From contig NZ_CP039543.1 of the NCBI RefSeq assembly GCF_013085545.1, positions 1,984,001-2,048,000 of the forward strand: a stretch of 64,000 bases of DNA. Reading direction: 5' to 3'. The translations under genes were made by a program, and so were the position numbers. Below the pieces are notes generated by a model. That model saw only the letters and a list, made by a program, of their open reading frames with translations. It did not search any database and was not told where the DNA came from. The stretch is from Oceanidesulfovibrio marinus (GTDB lineage Bacteria; Desulfobacterota; Desulfovibrionia; Desulfovibrionales; Desulfovibrionaceae). Positions within the stretch are counted from its first letter, which is position 1. Every line of letters starts with the position of its first letter. Of the stretch, positions 52,190 through 61,667 are shown in pieces.

Positions 52190-54241
52190 ATGCTCCGTTC
52201 GCTCAATACAAAGATTTTTTTGCTGGTCTTTTTCATTCTCGCTCTCATTGCCGTCGCCGTCTTCTACATAACCAACCGCGATGTGGGACGCGCAATGTAC
52301 AGCGCCGAGGAGCGCTCCATCGCCAACGTGCTCAAGCTCATGGAGCTCAACGTTGCCGGCCGGTACAAGGGCCTGCTGCTGGACAAGGTGGGCAAGACCC
52401 AGGAGATCAAGCGCTACCTCACGGACCTTTCCGCCACCTTTGAAAGCGGCCTGGACCACTTTGCACAGATGGCCGAGGACGGCGACGTCTCCATGGAACG
52501 CACCCAGACCGCCGCTCTCGACTGGGTGCTGTCCATGCCCGCCAACAGCACAAAGTACTTTTTCGTCTATGACGGCGACTACAACCTGCTGGCCTATCCG
52601 GGCACGAACCTCGGCGGCAAGAGGGCCACGGATTTCATGGACATTGAAGGCCGCCACGTGCTGGAGGCGGCCCGCGCCGAGGCTATGGAGCTGGGCGAGG
52701 CGTTCTCCACCTACACCTGGCCCACCCTGAACGGCACAGGCACGGCCAAGCGGTTCGCCCTCTTCGGCTACTTCCCGCAGTGGGACTGGGTCTACGCCGT
52801 CAGCGTGGACATCGGTGACGTGGAGCGCGCGCTGAAAAAGCAGCTCCAGCAGATCGTGAACGTACTCGACCAGAACATTCCGCAGGTCGAGTTCGCCATG
52901 ACAGGCTTCGTCTTCCTTTTCGACAGCTCCAAGAACATCATCGCGGCGCCGGACCGCATCCGCCGGCTGCTGGAAGGCGGCGCCGACACCATGGGCGAGC
53001 TCGTGAACACCGAAAGCAACCGCCCGGTGCTCGAAGATTTCATGGCCTGGGCCGAGAAGGACAAGAAAGCCGGGCCCTTCTCCTTTTCCGTGACCGGCAA
53101 GGACGGCGGTACAATCTCTTTGGAAGCGGACGTGGCCTACTTCAAGCCGCTGGATTGGTACATCGCGGCCGTAGCCCCCGTAGACGAGATCGAGGCCCCG
53201 GCCCGGCAGCTCCTGGCACACATCTCCGCCTCCATCCTCGGCGTCTTCCTGGTCAGCCTGCTGCTGGCCCTGGCCTTCTCGCGCCACATCGCCAGACCGC
53301 TCCGGCTGTTGGCCCGGCACGCCATGACCCTGCCGGAGCAGGACTTCTCCAAGCCGGCCGAAGGGCCCTCGCCCATCGGCGACTTGCCGAAGCACCACGA
53401 TGACGAGGTCGGCCGTCTGGCCTCCTCCTTTGTCTTCATGGAGCGCTCCCTGCGCGAGAACATCTCCAACCTCATGGAAGTGACGGCCACCAAGAACCGC
53501 ATCGAGAGCGAGCTCTCCATTGCCCGCGACATCCAGCTGGGCCTGCTGCCCAAGATCTTCCCGCCCTTCCCGGACCGCAACGAGTTCGACCTGCACGCCG
53601 TGCTCGTCTCGGCCAAGGAGGTGGGCGGCGACCTCTACGACTTCTTCTTCCTCGATGACAGGCGGCTCTGCCTCGTGGTGGGCGACGTCTCGGACAAGGG
53701 CGTGCCCGCGGCGCTGTTCATGGCCATCACCAAGACCCTGGTGAAGGTCGCTGCCGAGCGCCACGACGACCCGGCCGTGATGCTCAACCTGGTCAACGAT
53801 CTGCTCAGCGAAGACAACCCGAACACCATGTTCGTGACCATCATCATCGGCATCCTGGACCTGGAGACCGGGCGTTTCGACTACGTCAACGGCGGCCACA
53901 ACCCGCCCATTATCATCGGACCGGACATCCGCTGGGTCACCGGCGTGAGCGGCCCCATGGCCGGGGCCATGGACGGTATCCAGTACAAGCACCTGGCCAC
54001 CACCCTGGCTCCGGGCGAGGCCATCCTCCTGTACACGGACGGCGTCACCGAAGCCATGAATGCCGGGCTGGAGCTGTTCGGCGAGAACAGGCTGGAAGAG
54101 ACGGTGCGCGCCATGCCAGACGCCAGCGCACGGGAGATCATCGAGGGCGTGATGGACAAGGTGCACGAGCACGCCGCAGGAGCCGTGCAGTCCGACGACA
54201 TCACCATGCTCTGCGTGCGATACAAGGGACCGGAGGCGTAG
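52190..54241 (+). CDS. Membrane sensor SpoIIE/RsbU-type phosphatase
   Basis: 683 residues. Membrane segment 1 (about 9-29), a Cache-like periplasmic sensor (about 30-340), membrane segment 2 (about 342-363), HAMP (about 364-430), then a PP2C SpoIIE domain (from about 445): SIARDIQLGLLP, KEVGGDLYDFF, VGDVSDKGVPAA, YVNGGHNPP, YTDGVTEAMN, and SDDITMLCV. It would dephosphorylate a STAS anti-anti-sigma-like protein in response to an external ligand. AGGAG 6 nt before ATG 52190. Confidence 0.92.
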   Translation: MLRSLNTKIFLLVFFILALIAVAVFYITNRDVGRAMYSAEERSIANVLKLMELNVAGRYKGLLLDKVGKTQEIKRYLTDLSATFESGLDHFAQMAEDGDVSMERTQTAALDWVLSMPANSTKYFFVYDGDYNLLAYPGTNLGGKRATDFMDIEGRHVLEAARAEAMELGEAFSTYTWPTLNGTGTAKRFALFGYFPQWDWVYAVSVDIGDVERALKKQLQQIVNVLDQNIPQVEFAMTGFVFLFDSSKNIIAAPDRIRRLLEGGADTMGELVNTESNRPVLEDFMAWAEKDKKAGPFSFSVTGKDGGTISLEADVAYFKPLDWYIAAVAPVDEIEAPARQLLAHISASILGVFLVSLLLALAFSRHIARPLRLLARHAMTLPEQDFSKPAEGPSPIGDLPKHHDDEVGRLASSFVFMERSLRENISNLMEVTATKNRIESELSIARDIQLGLLPKIFPPFPDRNEFDLHAVLVSAKEVGGDLYDFFFLDDRRLCLVVGDVSDKGVPAALFMAITKTLVKVAAERHDDPAVMLNLVNDLLSEDNPNTMFVTIIIGILDLETGRFDYVNGGHNPPIIIGPDIRWVTGVSGPMAGAMDGIQYKHLATTLAPGEAILLYTDGVTEAMNAGLELFGENRLEETVRAMPDASAREIIEGVMDKVHEHAAGAVQSDDITMLCVRYKGPEA

Positions 54242-54248
54242 GAAACAC

Positions 54249-55334
54249 ATGGCCCGGCTCGTTATCGATCTGGACGGCCTTGCAAACAACGCCCGGCGGC
54301 TCCGCGACTATTGCGAGGGCCGTGGCCTCACCATGCTGCCCGTACTCAAGGGCGCCGGCTTCGACGCCGAGGTGGCTCGCGTTGCCAGAGACGCCGGCGG
54401 CGCAGTCCCTGCCGCGGCGCATCCCTTCGGCGTGCAAGCCGTGCACGAGGCCCTGGGCGAACGCGCCGTGCTGCTGACCATGCCACCCTGCTCCCGGGCA
54501 GAGGCCATCGTGGCGCATGCATACCGCTCCTTCGTGTCGGAGCCTGCGGCCATCCGCGCCCTTTCCCTGGCCGCGCAACGGGCCGGCATACCCCACGAGG
54601 TGGTGCTGTTCGTGGATGTGGGCGACCTGCGCGAAGGCTGCCTTCCTGCGCAGCTCTCCGGCATCCTGCGCGAGGCCGTCTCCCTGGAGCACGACCTTTT
54701 CCGCGTGGCCGGGCTGGCCACCAACTTCGGCTGTCTTACCGGGCTGCGGCCGTCGCACGAGGCCATGGAGTGCATGGACCTCCTCGCGGCCGAGGCTGCG
54801 AGAGTTCTGGGCCGGACGCCGGATGTGCTCTCCCTCGGCGGCTCTATCCTGCTCCCCTGGATGGCGGAGCACGAGCTGCCCGCCTACGCCACCGAGCTGC
54901 GCCTGGGCGAAACCCTGCTGCTGGGCCATTTCCAGGACGAGCACGTGCCGGTCGCCGGTCTCACGCCCGACCCGGTGCTGCTGGAAGGCGAGGTGCTGGA
55001 GGTTGCGCGCAAGCCCACCAGCAGAGACGGCGCCTACGGCCCCAACGCCCTAGGCGAGCTGACCCGGCCGCAGGACCGCGGCGAGCGCCTGCGCGCCCTG
55101 CTGGACTTCGGCGTGCTGGACACCAAGCCGTGGGAGCTCAGCTGCCGCACGCCAGGCGTGGAGTACGTGGGGGCCACGTCCAACTACGCCGTGTTCGACG
55201 TGGAGTCGGCCGATCCTGTCCCGAAACCGGGGGACCGCCTGCTATTCAGCATGGGCTACGAGGCCCTGGCGCGGGCCTTCCACTCGCGCTACCTGGAACG
55301 TCGCCATACCGCCGCACTGGCAGGTATTTCTTGA
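54249..55334 (+). CDS. PLP-dependent alanine/ornithine racemase-like protein
   Basis: 361 residues. LVIDLDGLANNARRL and LPVLKGAG with Lys34 as the PLP lysine fit the fold-III alanine racemase N-terminal domain, closest in style to the ornithine racemase/YhfX group. GGSILLPWM and RLGETLLLG fit the barrel end. Only 7 bp after the SpoIIE stop, so co-transcribed, though no functional link is evident. Substrate is not known; ornithine or another D-amino acid is possible. Confidence 0.8.
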   Translation: MARLVIDLDGLANNARRLRDYCEGRGLTMLPVLKGAGFDAEVARVARDAGGAVPAAAHPFGVQAVHEALGERAVLLTMPPCSRAEAIVAHAYRSFVSEPAAIRALSLAAQRAGIPHEVVLFVDVGDLREGCLPAQLSGILREAVSLEHDLFRVAGLATNFGCLTGLRPSHEAMECMDLLAAEAARVLGRTPDVLSLGGSILLPWMAEHELPAYATELRLGETLLLGHFQDEHVPVAGLTPDPVLLEGEVLEVARKPTSRDGAYGPNALGELTRPQDRGERLRALLDFGVLDTKPWELSCRTPGVEYVGATSNYAVFDVESADPVPKPGDRLLFSMGYEALARAFHSRYLERRHTAALAGIS

Positions 55335-55470
55335 CCTCGTACCGAAGCCGTCTATGCTGCTTTTTCGAGCCCCCGCGGAGCTGCGACAGCCGCGCGACGG
55401 CGATCCTCACTTTTTCGAGCCGTACTGTTTCGAGTAGAAACACATGGACGAATCGTAAAGGAAACATCGT

Positions 55471-56652
55471 ATGATACGCACGCTCGCTCGACTCTGCATC
55501 GTTCTGCTGGTCCTTGTTCTGGCGCCGGGCCTTGCCCCCGGCGCAAGCGCCGCTCCTAACGACGATTTCCCCACCACACCCGCTGCCAAGCCCGACGGCT
55601 CCAAGTGGCGCCTCGGCTATCTGGAGGGCGGCCCCTACAGCCAGTACCCGGCCACGCTCATCGCCACGGTCAAGGGGCTCGTCGATCTGGACTGGCTGAA
55701 ACCGCTGACTTTTCCCGAGGACATCAGCCCGGAAGACGCCCACAAGCTCTGGGAGTACCTCGCCAAGAACGCCGACAGCGAGTACATCGAGTTTGCGCCG
55801 GACGCCTTCTGGTCCGGCAACTGGGACGAGGCCCCGCCGCGGGAGCAGCTTCGCGCCGAGGTCATCGAGCGGCTCAACAAAGGCGACATCGACCTGATGA
55901 TCGCCATGGGCACCTGGGCCGGCCAGGACCTGGCGACCTCCGAGGTGAGCACGCCCACCGTGGTCCTCTCCTCCTCCGACCCCCTGGGCTCTGGTATCGT
56001 AAAGAGCGCGGACGACTCCGGATTAGACCACCTCAACGCGCGGCTCGATCCTACCCGCTATCTGCGCCAGGTGCGGCTCTTCCACGACATCATCGGCTTC
56101 AAGCGCCTCGGCATTGTCTATGAAGACACCATGGCCGGCCGGACCTACGCCGCGCTGGACGACGTGAAAACCGTGGCGGCGGAGCGCGGGTTCGAGGTCG
56201 TGCCCTGCACCACCATGCTGGACGTGCACTCGGGCGAGGCCTTCCGCAACCTGCAGACCTGCCTCGATGAGCTGGCTCCCAAGGTGGACGCCATGTACCT
56301 GACTGAGAACAACGGCATGCAGCTGGACAAGTTCCCGGAGCTGCTGGCCCCGCTCTTCGCCAACGACGTCCCCACCTTTTCCATGGCCGGGTCCGACGAG
56401 GTGCGCCACGGCGTGCTGCTCTCCATAGCCCAGGCCGGCTTCAAGTACGTGGGCGACTTCCACGCCAAGACCATCGCCAAGATCCTCAACGGCGCCACCC
56501 CCCGGCTGCTCACCCAGGTGTTCGAAGCGCCGCCCAAGATCGCCATCAACCTGAAGACGGCGGAGCGCATCGGCTTCGACCCGCCTGTGGACATCCTCAT
56601 GGCCGCGGACGAGATCTACGAAAACATCGAGGAAGCGCCGCCTGCCAAATAG
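55471..56652 (+). CDS. ABC-type substrate-binding protein, orphan
   Basis: 393 residues. Signal peptide about 27 residues (hydrophobic core LVLVLAPGLAPG, cleavage near SAA), then a two-lobe periplasmic binding fold of the ABC_sub_bind family: GDIDLMIAMGTWAGQDLA, VVLSSSDPLGSGIV, RLGIVYEDT, and VDAMYLTENN. No permease or ATPase is adjacent, so it works with a distant transporter or as a sensor partner. AAGGA 8 nt before ATG 55471. Confidence 0.85.
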   Translation: MIRTLARLCIVLLVLVLAPGLAPGASAAPNDDFPTTPAAKPDGSKWRLGYLEGGPYSQYPATLIATVKGLVDLDWLKPLTFPEDISPEDAHKLWEYLAKNADSEYIEFAPDAFWSGNWDEAPPREQLRAEVIERLNKGDIDLMIAMGTWAGQDLATSEVSTPTVVLSSSDPLGSGIVKSADDSGLDHLNARLDPTRYLRQVRLFHDIIGFKRLGIVYEDTMAGRTYAALDDVKTVAAERGFEVVPCTTMLDVHSGEAFRNLQTCLDELAPKVDAMYLTENNGMQLDKFPELLAPLFANDVPTFSMAGSDEVRHGVLLSIAQAGFKYVGDFHAKTIAKILNGATPRLLTQVFEAPPKIAINLKTAERIGFDPPVDILMAADEIYENIEEAPPAK

Positions 56653-56731
56653 GCCCCGCCCCACTGTGGAGCGCACGCTCTTTTCACGCCGCGCCGGCCC
56701 GTTCGCATCGGGTTTGGCGCGGCGTTTTGCA

Positions 56732-56821
56732 TTGACTTGCGGCGCAGCGTGCTTACTATCTCGCGATGAATCCCCGCGGTGCTGTTTCCCGCGCCCTTTC
56801 ATGCCGCATGAATCCCCGCGG
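56732..56821 (+). promoter_or_regulatory. htpX promoter and leader with a 14-bp direct repeat
   Basis: TTGACT (56732-56737), 16 nt, TACTAT (56754-56759). The leader then carries ATGAATCCCCGCGG twice (56766-56779 and 56808-56821), start to start 42 bp. The repeat copies flank the likely transcription start and the SD region and could be regulator or RNA-binding sites. Confidence 0.5.
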
Positions 56822-56842
56822 AATCAAAGAGGAAAACAAGCT

Positions 56843-57700
56843 ATGACGAGTCAAATAAAGACAGTGCTCCTGCTCGGTCTGCTCACGGGCATCATCCTGT
56901 TTCTCGGCGGCGCCCTTGGCGGCCGCGTCGGTCTGTTCTTCGCTTTCGCCTTTGCCCTGGTTATGAACGTGGGCAGCTACTGGTACTCGGACAAGATCGT
57001 GCTTGCCATGTACCGCGCCAGGGAGGTGGCCCCCCAGGACGCCCCGGCCCTGCACGCCATTGTGTCGGATCTGGCGCGCGAGGCGAACATTCCCAAGCCG
57101 CGCGTGGTCATCGTGCCGCAAGACAGCCCCAACGCCTTTGCCACAGGCCGCAATCCGGAGCACGGCGTGGTCGCCGTGACCCAGGGCCTTCTGGAAATCC
57201 TCTCCACCGAGGAGCTGCGCGGCGTGCTGGCGCATGAGATGGGCCACATCAAAAACCGCGACATCCTGGTTTCCACAATTGCGGGCGTGCTCGCCTCCGT
57301 GGTCATGTCCCTGGCGATGTTCGCACGATTCGCCTTTTTCTTCGGTGGGATCGGCGGACGTGACGGCGAAGGCGGCAACCCCTTTGCCGCGCTTATCCTG
57401 GCCCTTGTCGCGCCCATAGCCGCCATGCTGGTGCAGATGGGCATCTCCCGCTCGCGGGAGTATCTGGCGGACGACACCGGGGCCAAGCTCTCTGGCCACC
57501 CCCTGTACCTGGCCAGCGCCCTGGAAAAGCTGGATGCCTACGGCAAACGCCGGCCCATGCGCCTGGGCAACGAGGCGACCTCGCACATGTTCATCGTCCA
57601 CCCCTTCAGCGGCAAGCGGGCCATGTCCCTCTTCTCCACCCACCCGCCCATCCAGGAACGCATTGCGCGTCTGCGCCGGATGGCGGGCCAGACCGCGTAA
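56843..57700 (+). CDS. htpX: Membrane metalloprotease HtpX
   Basis: 285 residues, normal length. Two membrane segments at the start (about 8-50), the zinc motif HEMGH (131-135) in VLAHEMGHIKNRD, two more hydrophobic segments (about 150-210) and the third ligand region SREYLADDTGA. It degrades misfolded inner-membrane proteins. ATG at 56843 with AGAGGA about 10 nt upstream was preferred over the longer frame, which lacks a signal. Confidence 0.95.
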   Translation: MTSQIKTVLLLGLLTGIILFLGGALGGRVGLFFAFAFALVMNVGSYWYSDKIVLAMYRAREVAPQDAPALHAIVSDLAREANIPKPRVVIVPQDSPNAFATGRNPEHGVVAVTQGLLEILSTEELRGVLAHEMGHIKNRDILVSTIAGVLASVVMSLAMFARFAFFFGGIGGRDGEGGNPFAALILALVAPIAAMLVQMGISRSREYLADDTGAKLSGHPLYLASALEKLDAYGKRRPMRLGNEATSHMFIVHPFSGKRAMSLFSTHPPIQERIARLRRMAGQTA

Positions 57701-57722
57701 ACATCAGAGCATTGCAATGAAA

Positions 57723-57763
57723 AACGGCCGGCACGGGTATTCGCCCTGCCGGCCGTTCTTTTT
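57723..57763. terminator. Bidirectional terminator between htpX and cheD
   Basis: AACGGCCGGCA..GGG / CCC..TGCCGGCCGTT stem followed by CTTTTT on the plus strand and by A run on the left. Confidence 0.85.
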
Positions 57764-57789
57764 GGGAACCTTGGAAACCGCCGCCGCTC

Positions 57790-58323
57790 TCAGCGGCAGT
57801 TGTTCTTTGCGTATCCGTTGTCGAGCTTCTTCACCCACACGCCGCCGGTATGAGTGAGGAAGAGGACCTTGCGGCCCAGCACGCCGCCCACGTCCTCGGC
57901 CGCGATGCGCAGGCCGCGCTTTGCCAGGACCTCCCGCGCCGCCTCCACGTTGCGTGGGCCGACGCCTGCCCAGGAGCGGCTACAGCCCGCCGTGCCCCGA
58001 TGCACTTGGCACTGGCTCAAGGCGTCGCCCCCGCCGAACACCTTGACTTCCAGCCGCGAATGCTCCACGCGCAGCCGCGAGAACACCCGCATCAGATAGT
58101 CTACGCTGGCGTCCACGAACTTGCAGGGGTACCCGGGATCGGACACGTAGTCCTTGGCGTAGGGGAGGAAGGCGTGCGCCATGCCCCCGATTTTGGTCCG
58201 CTTGTCGAACACGGTGATGGCCACGCACGACCCCAGAACAGTGCTGATCAGCGTAGGCGTCCGGGAAATAAAGCACTCACGAGGCTCGAGGTGCCGTAGC
58301 GGAAATGCGCGGATTTCATTCAC
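57790..58323 (-). CDS. cheD: Chemoreceptor glutamine deamidase CheD
   Basis: 177 residues. Catalytic Cys33 in LGSCVAITVFD and His50 in GGMAHAF, with KVFGGGDAL. It deamidates Gln on chemoreceptors and can bind CheY-phosphatases. Last gene of the operon, 6 bp after the STAS gene. Confidence 0.93.
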   Translation of the reverse strand: MNEIRAFPLRHLEPRECFISRTPTLISTVLGSCVAITVFDKRTKIGGMAHAFLPYAKDYVSDPGYPCKFVDASVDYLMRVFSRLRVEHSRLEVKVFGGGDALSQCQVHRGTAGCSRSWAGVGPRNVEAAREVLAKRGLRIAAEDVGGVLGRKVLFLTHTGGVWVKKLDNGYAKNNCR

Positions 58324-58329
58324 GGAAGT

Positions 58330-58629
58330 TCAGGGCTCCTGCACCTCGAACTGGCTGTCGAGCCGCATTTCTGCAAGCAGGGCCGCGATCTCCGGTTTCG
58401 GGTTCGCAATGGTCAGCCTGCCGCCTTCGCGTTGCAGGGCCAGCCCCAGGCCGATCAGCTGGCTCAATCCGCGGGAATCGACCATCTCCACGCCGGCGAT
58501 GTCCAGCACCAGCTCGCAGAGGCCGTTTTCAGCCGCCTCATCCAGAATCTGCGCTATCTGCCCGGAAGCGTTTCCCACCAGATCGCCGCGCCAATGGACC
58601 CTGCGGGTGGGCAGGTCGTTGCTCTCCAC
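58330..58629 (-). CDS. STAS-domain antagonist protein
   Basis: 99 residues from GTG 58629, chosen because AGGAG is 6 nt upstream; ATG 58635 lies directly on the SD and is less likely. Single STAS domain: LVLDIAGVEMVDSRGLSQL, with Ser52 in the DSRG position where SpoIIAA-type proteins are phosphorylated. Sits between the hybrid kinase and cheD, so a partner-switching or scaffold role in the chemosensory pathway is likely. Confidence 0.88.
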   Translation of the reverse strand: MESNDLPTRRVHWRGDLVGNASGQIAQILDEAAENGLCELVLDIAGVEMVDSRGLSQLIGLGLALQREGGRLTIANPKPEIAALLAEMRLDSQFEVQEP

Positions 58630-58639
58630 GTCCATCTCC

Positions 58640-61600
58640 TCAGCTTTTTCCGCCGGATTCCTCAATCTTGCGGTTTATGGCCTTGGTTACGCGCTCCAGC
58701 TCGGAGCGAACCGACTCGAACGCTTTGCGTAGCTCCGCGTCATCTTTGCCTTCTTTTGCCGCCATTTCCAGCGCAAAGGAGCTTTCGTGCAGACCGGGCG
58801 CGTCGATGGTGGCAGAGGCTCCCTTGAGGGAGTGGGCGTACTTCTGCAAGGCTGCGGTGTTGCCTTCGGCCAAGGCGCGCTCGAACTTGGCCAGCCGCTC
58901 CTCCAGGTCGCTGGTGAATGTCGTGTAGAGCAGCACCAGGAACTCCATGTCCCCCTGAATCCTGGCCAATGTCTTTTCCGTATTCAAAACATTCGCATCG
59001 TCCACGGCGTCTTGCTCCGGTGCCGGGGACACTTCCGGCCTGGGCGCGCCGCCGGCCGCCCCTTTCTTATCCCCGACGACGCGGGCAATGGCATCGTTGA
59101 GGGCGGCGAGGTTCAACGGTTTGGAGACATGCTCGTCCATGCCGCACTCCATGAAACGTTCGCGATCTCCCTTCATGGCGTGGGCGGTCAGCGCGATAAT
59201 GGGGATGCCGGAATCCGTGACCTTGATGAGCTCGCCATTCTCCTCCAAACCGCCGGCGCGGATGTGCCGCGTGGCCTCCACGCCGTCCATCTCCGGCATC
59301 TGCACATCCATGAGCACAACATCATACGTGTCCTCGGCCAGAGCCCGCACGGCTTCGCGGCCGTTATTCACGGCCGTGACGGTATGTCCCTGGCGTTGCA
59401 GGATACGCACCGAGAAAAGCTGATTCACCTGGTTGTCCTCGGCCAGCAGGATATGCAGCTCGCCGGCATCCTGCGCCGGCTGCGCCACCTGCACCGTGGT
59501 CCCGGCGGATTGTCCGGGGCTGAGCGCCGCCTCGTCGCCGAAATCCATACGCGTAGGCTCCGACTGCGCCTTGTCGAATCCCATGGTAAACGAAAAGGTG
59601 CTGCCCTTGCCCGGCTCCGAATCAAGCCAGATGCGGCCGCCCATGAGCTGGACCAGATGCTTGGAGATGGAGAGGCCGAGACCGGTGCCCTGAGCCACAC
59701 GGCGAAACGAGCCGTCCACCTGAGTGAAGCTCTGGAAGAGCTTTTCCTGCTGCTCTTCGGGAATGCCTATGCCCGTGTCGCTCACATCGAACCGCAGGCA
59801 GACGGGCGCATCCGGGCGCGGGCACTCGCCGGGCCCGAGAGGCGTCACCGTCAGGCTGATGCCGCCTTCCTGGGTAAACTTCACGGCGTTGCTCATGAGG
59901 TTGAAGAGCACCTGCCGCAAACGGGCCGGGTCGGTGCGCACGCTGTCCGTGGTGCCTGGAGCAATCTGGATGGACAGATCCAGCCCTTTGTGCGCCACCT
60001 GCACGGCGAATGATTTTTCCACGAACTGGAGGATGTCGCTGATGCTGAAGTCCTCCTCGCGCAGCTCCATCTTGCCGGCCTCGATTTTGGAGAAGTCGAG
60101 GATATCGTTGAGCAGAGCCAGCAGGCTGTCCGCGGAGCGGCGGACCATGTTCATGTACTGCCGCTGCTCATCCGTGAGCTCCGTAGAGTCGATGAGCTCG
60201 ATCATACCCAGGATGCCGCTCATGGGCGTGCGGATCTCATGGCTCATGTTGGCCAGGAACTCGCTCTTGGCCTGGGTCGCCTGTTCCGCCGCCTCCTTGG
60301 CCTTGACCACCTCGTGCTCCATCTTCTTGCGTGAGGTGATGTCGCGCATGGAGCAGAGCACGCCATTGATGGCGCCTTCGGAATCCCGCACAGGCGTGCG
60401 CACGATCTGCAGCCAGACCTTCTCGTTCGTGCCCGGCCGGGTGAGCTGCACATCCTCGGACTGGGGCGACTGCAAGCGCATCACGGCGGCGTCCGCCTCG
60501 TCGAAACGAGTGAACACATCCAGGGGGAAGAGGTCCAAATCGGTCTTGCCGGCCACCTCGTCTTCGGCCACGCCCATAAACGCGCAGAACGCCGGGTTGG
60601 CCGCGCGGTAGCGGAACTCCGCATCCTTGAGCACGATGAGATCGGGGTTCACCGCCAGGATGGTGGACAGCAGATTGCGCTGATCGCGCAGGTTTTCCTC
60701 GGCGCGCTTGAGGTCGGAAACGTCAAGCACCGAGACCACAGCGCCGCCTTGCCGTCCGCGCAGCGAGGTCACGTCCATGTAGGACCAGCGTGTACCGTCG
60801 CCGTCCCTGGCCATGAACTCGCGTGCGAAGTGGTCGGACCCGCCGTCGAGCACCGAGTGGATGCCCTGAGCCAGCTCCATGCCTAGCTCGGGGTCGCCGT
60901 CGGAGGTCTGCTCGATGGTTTTTTCGAGATGCTCCAGGTAGTTTCCGCCGACGGCGCAAGGGGCGTATCTGCCCACGCAGGAGCTCTGCAACGTGTCGGC
61001 GCGGGAGTTGCCCGCCACCACGGAGCCATTCTTGTCCAGCACGGCAATGTCCGAGGAAAGGGAGAACAGCACCTCCTGCAACAGCTCCTGCTGCTCCTTG
61101 AGCCGGACGTTGGCCTGGTCCAGCCGCTTGCTCTGGTCCACGGCGTTTTCATAGGTGGAGAGAAGCAGGTCGAACATCTGCCGCCGGGTGGAGGCGATGG
61201 TGTGGATGCCGCCCTGATAGTGCACCTCGAAGGAGCCGTTCTTGTCCTCCTGCTGCGCCGCGCCGCGGTTTTCCAGAAAGTATTCGAGCTTATCTGCCAG
61301 AAAGTACTCGTCGTAGGGCTTGGTGACAAAGGCGCTGGCCCCGCACTGCAGTCCCTTGAGCACGTCCTGGGGGTTGGAAAGGCTGGTGAGGAGGATAACG
61401 GGCAGGTCGTCGCTGTCCGGCATGGATCGGATGCGCCGGCAGAGCTCGTAGCCGTCCATCTCCGGCATGATGATGTCGCTGATCACGGCGTCCGGCATGT
61501 TGTTGCGGATGGACTCCAGCGCATCCCTGCCGTCTCCGGCAACCGTGACTTCGTAGCCCTGCTCTTCCAGAAAAAACTGCAGCCGGAGCGCCTGGGTCGG

Positions 61601-61666
61601 GCTGTCCTCCGCAACAAGAACACTGCGCGCGCTCTTAGTATGTTCCGAATCTTCGGGTGTATTCAT
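58640..61666 (-). CDS. Hybrid sensor kinase: REC-PAS-PAS-HisKA-HATPase-REC-Hpt
   Basis: 1008 residues. Receiver 1 (about 14-130, Asp in DIIMPEMDG), PAS regions (about 200-450), HisKA with NMSHEIRTPMSG, HATPase with NLMSNAVKF and GLGLSIS, receiver 2 (about 740-870, DVQMPEMDG), Hpt (about 910-995, HSLKGAS). No membrane segment. Such a full phosphorelay in a che operon usually regulates a process other than flagellar swimming. Starts one base after the cheB stop. Confidence 0.93.
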   Translation of the reverse strand: MNTPEDSEHTKSARSVLVAEDSPTQALRLQFFLEEQGYEVTVAGDGRDALESIRNNMPDAVISDIIMPEMDGYELCRRIRSMPDSDDLPVILLTSLSNPQDVLKGLQCGASAFVTKPYDEYFLADKLEYFLENRGAAQQEDKNGSFEVHYQGGIHTIASTRRQMFDLLLSTYENAVDQSKRLDQANVRLKEQQELLQEVLFSLSSDIAVLDKNGSVVAGNSRADTLQSSCVGRYAPCAVGGNYLEHLEKTIEQTSDGDPELGMELAQGIHSVLDGGSDHFAREFMARDGDGTRWSYMDVTSLRGRQGGAVVSVLDVSDLKRAEENLRDQRNLLSTILAVNPDLIVLKDAEFRYRAANPAFCAFMGVAEDEVAGKTDLDLFPLDVFTRFDEADAAVMRLQSPQSEDVQLTRPGTNEKVWLQIVRTPVRDSEGAINGVLCSMRDITSRKKMEHEVVKAKEAAEQATQAKSEFLANMSHEIRTPMSGILGMIELIDSTELTDEQRQYMNMVRRSADSLLALLNDILDFSKIEAGKMELREEDFSISDILQFVEKSFAVQVAHKGLDLSIQIAPGTTDSVRTDPARLRQVLFNLMSNAVKFTQEGGISLTVTPLGPGECPRPDAPVCLRFDVSDTGIGIPEEQQEKLFQSFTQVDGSFRRVAQGTGLGLSISKHLVQLMGGRIWLDSEPGKGSTFSFTMGFDKAQSEPTRMDFGDEAALSPGQSAGTTVQVAQPAQDAGELHILLAEDNQVNQLFSVRILQRQGHTVTAVNNGREAVRALAEDTYDVVLMDVQMPEMDGVEATRHIRAGGLEENGELIKVTDSGIPIIALTAHAMKGDRERFMECGMDEHVSKPLNLAALNDAIARVVGDKKGAAGGAPRPEVSPAPEQDAVDDANVLNTEKTLARIQGDMEFLVLLYTTFTSDLEERLAKFERALAEGNTAALQKYAHSLKGASATIDAPGLHESSFALEMAAKEGKDDAELRKAFESVRSELERVTKAINRKIEESGGKS

Positions 61667-61667
61667 G

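Noticed and set aside
52073-54289. 738-codon minus-strand frame opposite the SpoIIE gene
   Set aside because: Repetitive Val/Gly/His/Asp content typical of an antisense frame; no SD.
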